A DNA stretch of 8,044 nt, taken from assembly GCA_016870695.1 (NCBI GenBank), contig VGAV01000098.1, positions 1-8,044 on the forward strand. Reading direction: 5' to 3'. Origin of the DNA: Actinomycetota bacterium. GTDB taxonomy: Bacteria > Actinomycetota > Actinomycetes > Actinomycetales > Microbacteriaceae. Of the stretch, positions 1 to 5,469 are shown in pieces (the stretch's first letter is position 1; each line of letters starts with the position of its first letter). The translations under genes were made by a program, and so were the position numbers. The notes under the pieces were generated by a model. It made no database searches, had not been told where the DNA came from, and was given only the letters and a program-made list of their open reading frames with translations.

Positions 1-620
1 GGGGAGCCGGACGGCGTCCCGAACACGACGAAGTAGATGCCGACGGCGAGGAAGACCACCAGCGCCGCGACCTTGATGAGCGCGAACCAGAACTCGAGCT
101 CGCCGAACACCTTGACCGAGACGAGGTTGACCCCCAGCACGAGCACGAGCGCCAGCAGGGCCCACACCCACTGCGGGACCGCGGCGATGAAAGGCACGTA
201 GGCACCGAAGAACCGCATGTACAGCGCGGCGGCCGTGATGTCGACGATCGTCGTCGTCGCCCAGTTGATCCAGTAGAACCAGCCCGAGACGAACGCCGCC
301 TTCTCACCGAAGAACTCGCGGGCGTAGGACACGAACGACCCCGAGGTCGGCCGGTGCAGGACCAGCTCGCCCAGTGCGCGCAGGATGAAGAACGCGAAGA
401 GACCGCACACCGCGTACGCGACGACGATCGCCGGACCCGCCGCGGCGAGCCGCCCGCCGGCGCCGAGGAACAGGCCGGTGCCGATCGCCCCGCCGATGGC
501 GATCATCTGCACCTGCCGCGAGGTCAGGCGCTTGTGGTAGCCGGCGTCCTCGAGCGGAGGGGCGGGCGAGGTGTGCGGGGTGCCGGCGTCCGGACGGGCG
601 TTCTCGGGGGTCGTGCTCAC
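1..620 (-). CDS. AnsP-like amino acid permease (AAT/APC family), N-terminal part, truncated by window edge
   Basis: Secondary amino acid/proton symporter of the inner membrane, APC superfamily, AAT family. About 206 residues from the GTG at 620 are in the window; family members are usually 450-500 residues, so the C-terminal half lies beyond base 1. A hydrophilic, Pro/Thr-rich tail of about 30 residues precedes TM1, which carries the [10 protein letters not shown] signature (residues 44-53), the unwound substrate-binding segment of APC transporters. Next come [20 protein letters not shown] (81-100), the [19 protein letters not shown] stretch (117-135) and EFWFALIKV (176-184). From memory, these closely resemble L-asparagine permease AnsP of Escherichia coli, more than GabP or CycA. 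Asparagine specificity is inferred. The GTG has a G-rich run immediately upstream with poor Shine-Dalgarno spacing, so the exact start is less certain than the family. It lies 68 bp downstream of corA with no visible link. Confidence 0.88.
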   Translation of the reverse strand, partial: MSTTPENARPDAGTPHTSPAPPLEDAGYHKRLTSRQVQMIAIGGAIGTGLFLGAGGRLAAAGPAIVVAYAVCGLFAFFILRALGELVLHRPTSGSFVSYAREFFGEKAAFVSGWFYWINWATTTIVDITAAALYMRFFGAYVPFIAAVPQWVWALLALVLVLGVNLVSVKVFGELEFWFALIKVAALVVFLAVGIYFVVFGTPSGS

Positions 621-688
621 CCCCCTATCTTTCGCGGAGCAGGCCCGGATGCGCCAATTCTTCACCCGCGCGCGGCGCGGCCCCCGCC

Positions 689-1687
689 TCAGAGCCAGCG
701 CTTCAGCTTGAACACCGCCCACAGCGTCACCGACGTCACGAGCATGAGCGCCAGCGCGAACGGGTAGCCGTACGCCCAGTGCAGCTCGGGCATGTCGTCG
801 AAGTTCATGCCGTAGATGCCGCCGATCAGCGTCGGACCGAACAGGATGGCGGCCCATCCCGAGATCTTCTTGACCTGGTCGTTCTGGGTCAGCGAGGTCT
901 CGGTCTGGCGCTGGGTGACGAGCGTCGCGTTCACGGTCAGGGCGTTGTCGAGGATGGCGCGCATCGAGGCGAGCTTCTCCGACACCCGGATGACGTGGTC
1001 GAGGACGTCCCGCAACGACCGCTTCACCTCGATGTCGACGTCGTACTTGTCCGCGCCGCGAAGCAGCGACTCGAGCATGTCCCGCAGCGGATCGCCCGCC
1101 CGCTGCAGATGGATGACCTCGCGCGAGAGCCGGTAGATGCGTTGCGACAGCTCCACGCCGTCCGCCCCGAACAACGCGTCCTCCATCTCGTCGATGTCGT
1201 TCTGCAGGCCGCGGGCCACCGGGTCGTACCCGTCGACGACCTCGTCGAGGATGGCGTAGAGCACGGCCTGCGGGCCCTGCGCGAGGAGATCGGGCTGTTC
1301 CTCCAGGCGCTTCCGCACGTGCGAGAGGTCCGGCACCTCGGCGTGCCGGACGGTCACCACGTAGTCGGTGCCGACGAAGACGTGCAGCTCCCCGAACTCG
1401 ATGGAGTCCTCCGCCTCGACGTACCGCGCCGGACGCAGCACGACGAACAGGTCGTCGCCGTAGCGCTCCAGCTTCGGACGCTGATGCCCCGACAGGGCGT
1501 CCTCCACCGCCAGCGGATGCAGCGAGAACTCCGCCGCCACACGCTCGAGCTCGTCCGCGGACGGTCGGAGCAGGCCGATCCAGCCCGTCCCCCCGTGCTC
1601 GCGCATGTACTCGAACGTCTGGTCCAGGCTCGTCGGGTTGTCGATCCGGTGACCGCCGACGTACACGGCGCTGTCGATGATGGCCAT
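689..1687 (-). CDS. corA: CorA-family Mg2+/Co2+ transport protein
   Basis: Pentameric inner-membrane channel for Mg2+ (also Co2+ or Ni2+) uptake. The 332-residue product has the full CorA layout: a large N-terminal cytoplasmic domain (about 1-240, including [28 protein letters not shown]), the long acidic stalk helix, then two C-terminal membrane helices at roughly 272-292 and 308-328. The diagnostic GMN selectivity motif is at 293-295 (IYGMNF), followed by the usual MPEL loop at 299-302 and a basic C-terminus (KLKRWL). Length is normal and nothing looks broken. The ATG at 1687 has no Shine-Dalgarno sequence. A TAGAAC hexamer lies exactly 6 nt upstream, so the mRNA may be leaderless (inference). 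An imperfect hairpin separates it from the DUF3140 gene upstream, so it probably has its own promoter. I see no M-box-like Mg2+ riboswitch; the 63-bp gap is too short for one. Confidence 0.95.
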   Translation of the reverse strand: MAIIDSAVYVGGHRIDNPTSLDQTFEYMREHGGTGWIGLLRPSADELERVAAEFSLHPLAVEDALSGHQRPKLERYGDDLFVVLRPARYVEAEDSIEFGELHVFVGTDYVVTVRHAEVPDLSHVRKRLEEQPDLLAQGPQAVLYAILDEVVDGYDPVARGLQNDIDEMEDALFGADGVELSQRIYRLSREVIHLQRAGDPLRDMLESLLRGADKYDVDIEVKRSLRDVLDHVIRVSEKLASMRAILDNALTVNATLVTQRQTETSLTQNDQVKKISGWAAILFGPTLIGGIYGMNFDDMPELHWAYGYPFALALMLVTSVTLWAVFKLKRWL

Positions 1688-1693
1688 GCTTAC

Positions 1694-1699
1694 GTTCTA
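1694..1699 (-). promoter_or_regulatory. Candidate -10 element of corA (leaderless arrangement)
   Basis: On the minus strand TAGAAC is followed by exactly six bases (GTAAGC) and then the corA ATG. Transcription from this hexamer would start at or next to the start codon. The sixth base is C rather than the consensus T and I see no -35 match, so this is weak alone. Support comes from the lack of a ribosome binding site and from the same geometry at three other genes in the window. Confidence 0.35.
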
Positions 1700-1705
1700 C
1701 CGCGC

Positions 1706-1736
1706 CCCGGGAGCGCCGGACGCCACCGCCCCCGGG
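1706..1736 (-). terminator. Imperfect GC-rich hairpin between DUF3140 gene and corA, possible terminator
   Basis: CCCGGGAGCG (1706-1715) and CGCCCCCGGG (1727-1736) pair as a 10-bp stem with one mismatch around an 11-nt loop. It sits 15 nt after the DUF3140 stop codon in the direction of transcription. No U-tract follows, so a strong intrinsic terminator is not shown. It could equally be a transcript-end stabiliser or a chance pairing in GC-rich DNA. Confidence 0.3.
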
Positions 1737-1750
1737 TCACAGCGAACCCG

Positions 1751-2080
1751 TCACTTCTCGGGGTCGTTGCCCCAGTTCATCAGCGAGTACCGCCAGTCGG
1801 TGTCGTGGATGTCGCCCTTCGGCTTCTGCGCACTGTGGCGCTTGACGTAGCCGACGACCTTGCGCATGTGCTTCAGGTCGTCGTCGGTCAGGTCGGCCTT
1901 CTTCTTCTCGAGGATGCGGACGATGTGCCGCCCGCTCTCGTGACCGGTCGACTCGCCCCCGTCCTTCTTCTGGCCGACCGACTTCGACTCGTCGGTGTCG
2001 AGCCATTTCTTCAGCTCGCTCGCCGTCATGTTGACGGCCTCGTCGAAGTCCTTGCGGGTCTGGTCGTCGTCATCGCTCAT
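1751..2080 (-). CDS. DUF3140 family protein
   Basis: Small, very polar 109-residue protein without signal peptide or membrane segment, so probably cytoplasmic. The text FDEAVNMTASELKKWLDTDESKSVG (residues 11-35) followed by GHESGRHIVRILEKKK and a C-terminal YVKRHSAQKPKGDIHDTDWRYSLMNWGNDP is characteristic of DUF3140, a family of unknown function found mainly in actinobacteria. An acidic N-terminus (MSDDDD) is followed by a Lys-rich middle. The start is set by GAGGA seven bases upstream of the ATG at 2080. The reading frame stays open to an ATG at 2146, but the added 22 residues are low-complexity Arg/Gly/Pro and that ATG has no convincing ribosome binding site. The gene begins 75 bp after the EamA exporter on the same strand, so cotranscription is possible. 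I assign no function. Confidence 0.85.
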   Translation of the reverse strand: MSDDDDQTRKDFDEAVNMTASELKKWLDTDESKSVGQKKDGGESTGHESGRHIVRILEKKKADLTDDDLKHMRKVVGYVKRHSAQKPKGDIHDTDWRYSLMNWGNDPEK

Positions 2081-2087
2081 GCCGACA

Positions 2088-2092
2088 TCCTC
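2088..2092 (-). promoter_or_regulatory. Ribosome binding site deciding the DUF3140 start
   Basis: On the minus strand GAGGA is followed by seven bases (TGTCGGC) and then ATG at 2080. This is a good Shine-Dalgarno sequence at normal spacing and argues against the upstream in-frame ATG at 2146. Confidence 0.7.
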
Positions 2093-2155
2093 GCCCGGGG
2101 CCCCGTCGCGCCCCGTCCCCTTGCGCGGGCCGCGACGCCGTGGCATCCGGTGTCC

Positions 2156-3055
2156 TCAGCCGAGCGGCTCGGCGAGGGGCTCGTCCGGCTCCGTGGTCCG
2201 CGCGGGCCGTCGGGCGGCCGCGCCCACCGCACCGATGCTCGCGGCGATGACGAGGGCGATGCCGCCGATCTCGAGCCAGGCGAGGTGCTGTCCCAGCAGG
2301 AGGAAGCCCGCCAGGGAGGCGGTGGCGGGGCCGAGGCTCATGAGGATGGCGAAGGCCGCGGCGGGCAGCCGACGCAGGGCGATGAGCTCGAGGGCGTACG
2401 GGACGGTGGACGATAGCAATGCCACCGCCGCCCCGAGCGCGAGGACGTCGACGCGCAGAAGGGCGTCCTGCGCCTGCGCGACACCGAACGGCAGCGCGAG
2501 GACCGCGCCCACCGCCATCGCGAGGGCCAGGCCGTCCAGACGGGGGAACTGGCGCCCCACCCGCGCCGAGGCCAGGATGTAGAGCGCCCAGCTGACGGCC
2601 GCCCCGAGCGCGAAGAGGACGCCGACGGCATCCAGCCGGTCCCATCCGCCCGCGCCGAGCGCGACGACCCCGGCGAGCGCGAGACCGGCCCACAGCCAGC
2701 GCGCGGTCCCGGTGGCCGTGATGATCGAGAGCGTCAGCGGGCCGAGGACCTCGATCGTGACGGTGACCCCGAGCGGGAGCCTCTCCAGAGCGAGGTAGAA
2801 GAGCCCGTTCATGGATGCCAGGACGACACCGAACCACACCACCGATCGCCACGACGCCGCCGAGTGGCCGCGCAGCCGGGGGCGGGCGATCAGCAGCAGG
2901 AGCAGGGCCGAGAAGAGGAGGCGGAGCATGACGATGCCCAGCGGTCCCGTGTCGGGGAAGAGGAGGACGGCGAAGGACGCGCCGACTTCCTGGCACGCCA
3001 GGCCGACGAGGACCAGCAGGGCGGCCGAGCCGGATCCGCCGCGAGCGGCGCTCAC
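2156..3055 (-). CDS. RhtA-like EamA/DMT-family exporter
   Basis: Inner-membrane drug/metabolite transporter of 299 residues, the normal size for a ten-helix EamA protein with two repeats. Hydrophobic segments run through nearly the whole chain, and a polar, Arg/Glu/Pro-rich tail (about the last 20 residues) ends it in the cytoplasm. Several stretches match Escherichia coli RhtA (threonine/homoserine exporter) as I remember it: SMNGLFYLALERLPLGVTVTIEVLGPL, GAAVSWALYILASARVG, and LLSSTVPYALELIALRRLPAAAFAILMSLGPA. Export of an amino acid or related small metabolite is therefore likely; the actual substrate is inference. The start is the GTG at 3055, whose GTGA overlaps the TGA of the lipoprotein gene, so translation is probably coupled and there is no need for a separate promoter. 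The frame is open far upstream, but that part is a shadow of the lipoprotein gene. Confidence 0.88.
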   Translation of the reverse strand: MSAARGGSGSAALLVLVGLACQEVGASFAVLLFPDTGPLGIVMLRLLFSALLLLLIARPRLRGHSAASWRSVVWFGVVLASMNGLFYLALERLPLGVTVTIEVLGPLTLSIITATGTARWLWAGLALAGVVALGAGGWDRLDAVGVLFALGAAVSWALYILASARVGRQFPRLDGLALAMAVGAVLALPFGVAQAQDALLRVDVLALGAAVALLSSTVPYALELIALRRLPAAAFAILMSLGPATASLAGFLLLGQHLAWLEIGGIALVIAASIGAVGAAARRPARTTEPDEPLAEPLG

Positions 3056-4326
3056 CCCGCAGGCGGGGCGCAGATCGCGTTGCCGTTGATGGCGTCGCGC
3101 TGCTGCTGGGCCGTCCAGGGCAGGCCGGCCTCGGGCACGGTCTGCCCGTCCGCGGCCGGCGCCTTGGAGGCGATCGCCGCGAGCTCCCAGGCGAGCCAGG
3201 CGCCGACCCGGGGGGTGGCGCCGGAGTTGTTGAGCACGACGGCGACCGACATCCCCGTCGCGGGATCGGCGAACGCACCGGTGATGTAGCCCGGGGTCGA
3301 GCCGAACTGCCCGATGAGCGAGCCGGCCTGGTAGGCCCCGCCGGACGTGGTGAACCACGTCGGCTCCTCGGGTCCGACGGGCAGGGGGCGCGCGAACCGG
3401 CCGGCGTCCTCGTCCACGAGGGCGCCCGTGGCGAGGGCCTGCGCGTAGCGACCCAGGTCGGTGATCGTCGAGACCGCGCCCGAGTCCGCCCCGCCGAAGC
3501 TGGCGGACGCCACGGTGACCTCGCCGGGGTCGGTGCAGTTCCAGACGCCCTCGGCGTTCGGCATGGACCAGTAGCCCTGCAGCGAGGCGCCGACGGACGG
3601 TGCGGAGGCGACGGCGTTCGGCAGCGAGGTGGCCGAGAGGCCGAGGCGGCCGGAGACGCGCTCGGCGATGAGGTCGTTGATCGACTCGCCCGTCGCACGC
3701 TCGAGGGCGAGGCCGAGCAGGATGTAGCCGGTGTCCGAGTCCGCCCAGGCGACGCCCGGGTCGTTGACGCGCGGGCTGGCGATGCCATAGGCCATCAGCT
3801 CGCGAGGGTTCCACTCGCGGTCGGGGTTGCGCAGCCACGAGGCCTGCAGCACGGAGGCGTAGGACCCGAGGCCGGAGGTGCCGTCGCAGAGCTGTCGGAG
3901 AGTGATCGCGTCGTATCCGGGCAGTCCGCTGACCCACGTCGTGACGCTGTCGTCGAGACCGACGGTACCGTCGGCGGCGACCTGGTACAGCACGTCGCAA
4001 GTCATCGCGCGCGTGACGTCGGAGACGCGGAAGCTCATGTCGGTCGAGACCTCGCCGCCGCCGGGTCCCTGCGTCCCGAGACCGGTGACCCAGGTGCCGC
4101 TCCACGGCGCCCACACGCCCACGATGGCCCCGGTGGACCCCGTCGCGATCATGGCGGAGGTCACCGCGTCCTGCAGCTGGGCGACCGTGTCGTCCGGCAG
4201 AGCACGGTCGACCTGCGCCGGCACGTCGACCGGCACCGAGGACGGTCCGGTGCAGCCGCTCAGCACGGTCGTCAGGGCCGCGACCCCGGCGAGAGCGATG
4301 GCTGCGGAACGACGCCACCCGCGCAT
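3052..4326 (-). CDS. Serine beta-lactamase/DD-peptidase-fold lipoprotein with degenerate active site (probable pseudoenzyme)
   Basis: Exported lipoprotein of 424 residues. The signal peptide is MRGWRRSAAIALAGVAALTTVLSGC with lipobox LSGC and lipidated Cys25. The rest follows the class C beta-lactamase/DD-carboxypeptidase family: DMSFRVSDVTRAMT (96-109) aligns with the usual FRIGSxTKxxT, LCDGTSGL (146-153) with LLSHTSGL, WADSDTGYILLGLALERATG (194-213) with YSNTGYxLLGxxxExxTG, and GQFGSTPGYITGAFADPATGMSVAVVLNNSG (339-369) with the HTGxxPGYxS region. The catalytic residues differ: SxxK is D103-V-T-R106, YxN is D196-S-D198, and HTG is Q340-F-G342. A hydrolase is therefore unlikely; peptidoglycan or ligand binding is my inference. 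C110, C147, C264 and C419 could form disulfides. The ATG at 4326 is chosen because it gives a clean signal peptide and has GGGGG five bases upstream; an earlier in-frame ATG at 4380 would bury the signal sequence. The rhtA-like gene follows with a 4-bp overlap. Confidence 0.87.
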   Translation of the reverse strand: MRGWRRSAAIALAGVAALTTVLSGCTGPSSVPVDVPAQVDRALPDDTVAQLQDAVTSAMIATGSTGAIVGVWAPWSGTWVTGLGTQGPGGGEVSTDMSFRVSDVTRAMTCDVLYQVAADGTVGLDDSVTTWVSGLPGYDAITLRQLCDGTSGLGSYASVLQASWLRNPDREWNPRELMAYGIASPRVNDPGVAWADSDTGYILLGLALERATGESINDLIAERVSGRLGLSATSLPNAVASAPSVGASLQGYWSMPNAEGVWNCTDPGEVTVASASFGGADSGAVSTITDLGRYAQALATGALVDEDAGRFARPLPVGPEEPTWFTTSGGAYQAGSLIGQFGSTPGYITGAFADPATGMSVAVVLNNSGATPRVGAWLAWELAAIASKAPAADGQTVPEAGLPWTAQQQRDAINGNAICAPPAG

Positions 4327-4438
4327 GTGCACCCCCGATATCCGGCGCTCGACGAAACGCGCGCCTCTCGATTCAAACACACGGCGCCCACCGCAGCCGG
4401 AGGGTGTAAGGCCCGCCCGGTCACGTCTGCATCACATC

Positions 4439-4444
4439 TAGGCT
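4439..4444 (+). promoter_or_regulatory. Candidate -10 element of the DUF2470 gene (leaderless arrangement)
   Basis: TAGGCT is followed by six bases (GACCGC) and then the ATG at 4451. There is no Shine-Dalgarno sequence, and the same spacing occurs at the heme oxygenase gene (TATGAT, GGCCGC, ATG). No clear -35 is seen. The 124-bp gap between the divergent lipoprotein and DUF2470 genes (4327-4450) otherwise shows nothing I can name and has no iron box. Confidence 0.45.
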
Positions 4445-4450
4445 GACCGC

Positions 4451-4759
4451 ATGCCGCACACCTTCGACGACGAGGCGGTCCGGGCCGTCCTGGCGCACAT
4501 GAACTCCGACCACGTCGAGGACAACATCCTCATCGCCCGGGCTTTCGGACCGGATGCCACCGCCTCCGGCGCCACGATGACCGGGTTCGACGGCGACGGG
4601 GCCGACTGGTCCGTCGCCGGCCACGACGGCGCGTCCTTCCCGCTGCGGGTGGCGTGGCCGGGCGGACCGATCGAGGATCGGCGGGCCGTCCGTCGCGAGG
4701 TCGTGGCCCTGTACGAGCAGGCGTGCGACCGCCTCGGCGTGGAGCAGCGACCCCACTGA
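4451..4759 (+). CDS. DUF2470 domain protein, heme-oxygenase-associated
   Basis: A 102-residue protein that is essentially one DUF2470 domain, with no signal peptide or membrane helix. The hallmark HMNSDHVEDN is at 16-25 (HMNxDH is the conserved core), followed by ARAFGPDATASGATMTGFDGDGADWSV (29-55) and a C-terminal helix AVRREVVALYEQACDRLG. In established cases DUF2470 forms the C-terminal domain of HugZ-type heme-utilisation proteins, where a loop contributes to heme binding. Here it is free-standing and lies 56 bp upstream of a canonical heme oxygenase on the same strand, so a role in heme handling or delivery is a reasonable inference. The ATG has no ribosome binding site and may start a leaderless mRNA. 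Its own promoter region has no iron box; the box lies after this gene, so iron control of this gene is not shown. Confidence 0.85.
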   Translation: MPHTFDDEAVRAVLAHMNSDHVEDNILIARAFGPDATASGATMTGFDGDGADWSVAGHDGASFPLRVAWPGGPIEDRRAVRREVVALYEQACDRLGVEQRPH

Positions 4760-4778
4760 GAATCGAGGGCGAATTGGG

Positions 4779-4796
4779 GGTTAGGTTCACCTAACC
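4779..4796 (+). promoter_or_regulatory. DtxR/IdeR-type iron box in the heme oxygenase promoter
   Basis: GGTTAGGTTCACCTAACC is a perfect inverted repeat: 8-bp arms (4779-4786 and 4789-4796) around TC. Aligned from 4781 to the 19-bp DtxR consensus TTAGGTTAGCCTAACCTAA, 14 of 19 positions match, with the mismatches in the centre and at the last three bases. It covers the candidate -35 and part of the spacer of the heme oxygenase promoter, so binding of the Fe2+-loaded repressor would block RNA polymerase. Expected effect: repression in iron-replete cells and expression in iron starvation. Confidence 0.86.
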
Positions 4797-4809
4797 GTTT
4801 GCGTATGAT
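4781..4809 (+). promoter_or_regulatory. Heme oxygenase promoter, -35 TTAGGT and -10 TATGAT
   Basis: TTAGGT (4781-4786) and TATGAT (4804-4809) are separated by 17 bp. The -10 is a strong match to TATAAT. It ends six bases before the ATG at 4816, so transcription should begin at or next to the start codon, giving a leaderless mRNA. No Shine-Dalgarno sequence is present. The -35 half lies inside the iron box. Confidence 0.75.
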
Positions 4810-4815
4810 GGCCGC

Positions 4816-5469
4816 ATGAACGCCGTCGTCCCGTTCTCCTCCGCTCTCCGCGAGCGCTCGAGCAGCGCGCACTCCTCGAGCGAGCACGCGGGGTTCATGG
4901 CCGATCTCATCAACGGCTCCGGCACCCGCGAGGACTACGTCGCGCTCGTGACGCAGCACTGGTTCATCTACGAGGCGCTGGAGTCCGCGACCGAGCGCAT
5001 GCGGGCGGACCCGGTGGCATCCGTCTTCATCAGCGACAAGCTCACCCGCCTGCCGGCCCTCGAGGCCGACCTCGCGTTCCTCATCGGACCCGATTGGCGC
5101 GATCGGATCGCGCCGCTGCCGACGACGCAGGCCTACGTCTCGCGGATCCGCCGCGTCGCCGCCACCTGGCCGGGGGGCTTCGTCGCGCACCACTACACGC
5201 GCTACCTCGGCGACCTGTCCGGTGGCATCTTCATCGGACGCCTCATGCAGCGGCGGTTCGGATTCGACACGAACGGCATCGGCTTCTACCTGTTCCACGA
5301 CATCGCCGACCCCAAGGCCTTCAAGTGCGTCTACCGGGAGCAGCTCGACGCGGCGCCGTGGGACGATGCCGAGAAGGAGCGGGTCATCGACGAGGTGCTC
5401 GTGGCCTACCGGTTCAACACCGAGCTGTTCGAGGACCTCGCGCGCGCGAAGGCGTCTCAGGTCGCCTGA
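4816..5469 (+). CDS. Heme oxygenase (biliverdin-producing)
   Basis: Cytoplasmic enzyme that cleaves heme with O2 and electrons to biliverdin, CO and Fe2+, freeing iron from heme. The 217-residue length and sequence fit the HO-1/HmuO fold. AHSSSEHAGFMADL (18-31) aligns with AHEKAEHSTFMSDL of Corynebacterium diphtheriae HmuO, making His19 the proximal heme ligand (HmuO His20). The distal helix VAHHYTRYLGDLSGGIFIGRLMQRRFG (123-149) holds the flexible GDLSGG at 132-137; Asp133 corresponds to the distal Asp that orders water for O2 activation. GIGFYLFHDI and VAYRFNTELFEDL match the C-terminal helices. All key residues are intact. It is iron-regulated by the upstream box and probably translated from a leaderless mRNA. 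Its stop codon lies inside the 3' end of the convergent helicase gene (13-bp overlap). The DUF2470 gene upstream is its likely partner. Confidence 0.95.
   Translation: MNAVVPFSSALRERSSSAHSSSEHAGFMADLINGSGTREDYVALVTQHWFIYEALESATERMRADPVASVFISDKLTRLPALEADLAFLIGPDWRDRIAPLPTTQAYVSRIRRVAATWPGGFVAHHYTRYLGDLSGGIFIGRLMQRRFGFDTNGIGFYLFHDIADPKAFKCVYREQLDAAPWDDAEKERVIDEVLVAYRFNTELFEDLARAKASQVA

Noticed and set aside
655..688. GC-rich self-complementary stretch after corA as a terminator
   Set aside because: The possible stem is only about 5 bp of alternating CG, with no U-tract. Such pairings are expected by chance here.
2081..2146. Longer DUF3140 start, or a small separate Arg-rich peptide beginning at 2146
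   Set aside because: The added residues are low-complexity and not family-like, and the better ribosome binding site serves the ATG at 2080.
779..2416. Long plus-strand open frame of 545 codons
   Set aside because: It lies antisense to corA, the DUF3140 gene and part of the exporter, is very rich in Arg/Val/Leu/Asp without any recognisable domain, and disagrees with the clear minus-strand genes. It is a high-GC shadow.
3056..4318. N-terminal extension of the exporter reading frame, up to 720 codons in total
   Set aside because: This part is the lipoprotein gene read in another frame (Arg/Gly-rich, no domain). The exporter proper starts at the GTG at 3055.
4327..4380. Longer lipoprotein start at 4380
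   Set aside because: It would place 18 extra residues before a complete lipoprotein signal peptide; the ATG at 4326 has its own G-rich ribosome binding site.
4327..4450. Second iron box or shared operator between the divergent lipoprotein and DUF2470 genes
   Set aside because: No TTAGG/CCTAA palindrome or other convincing repeat is present.
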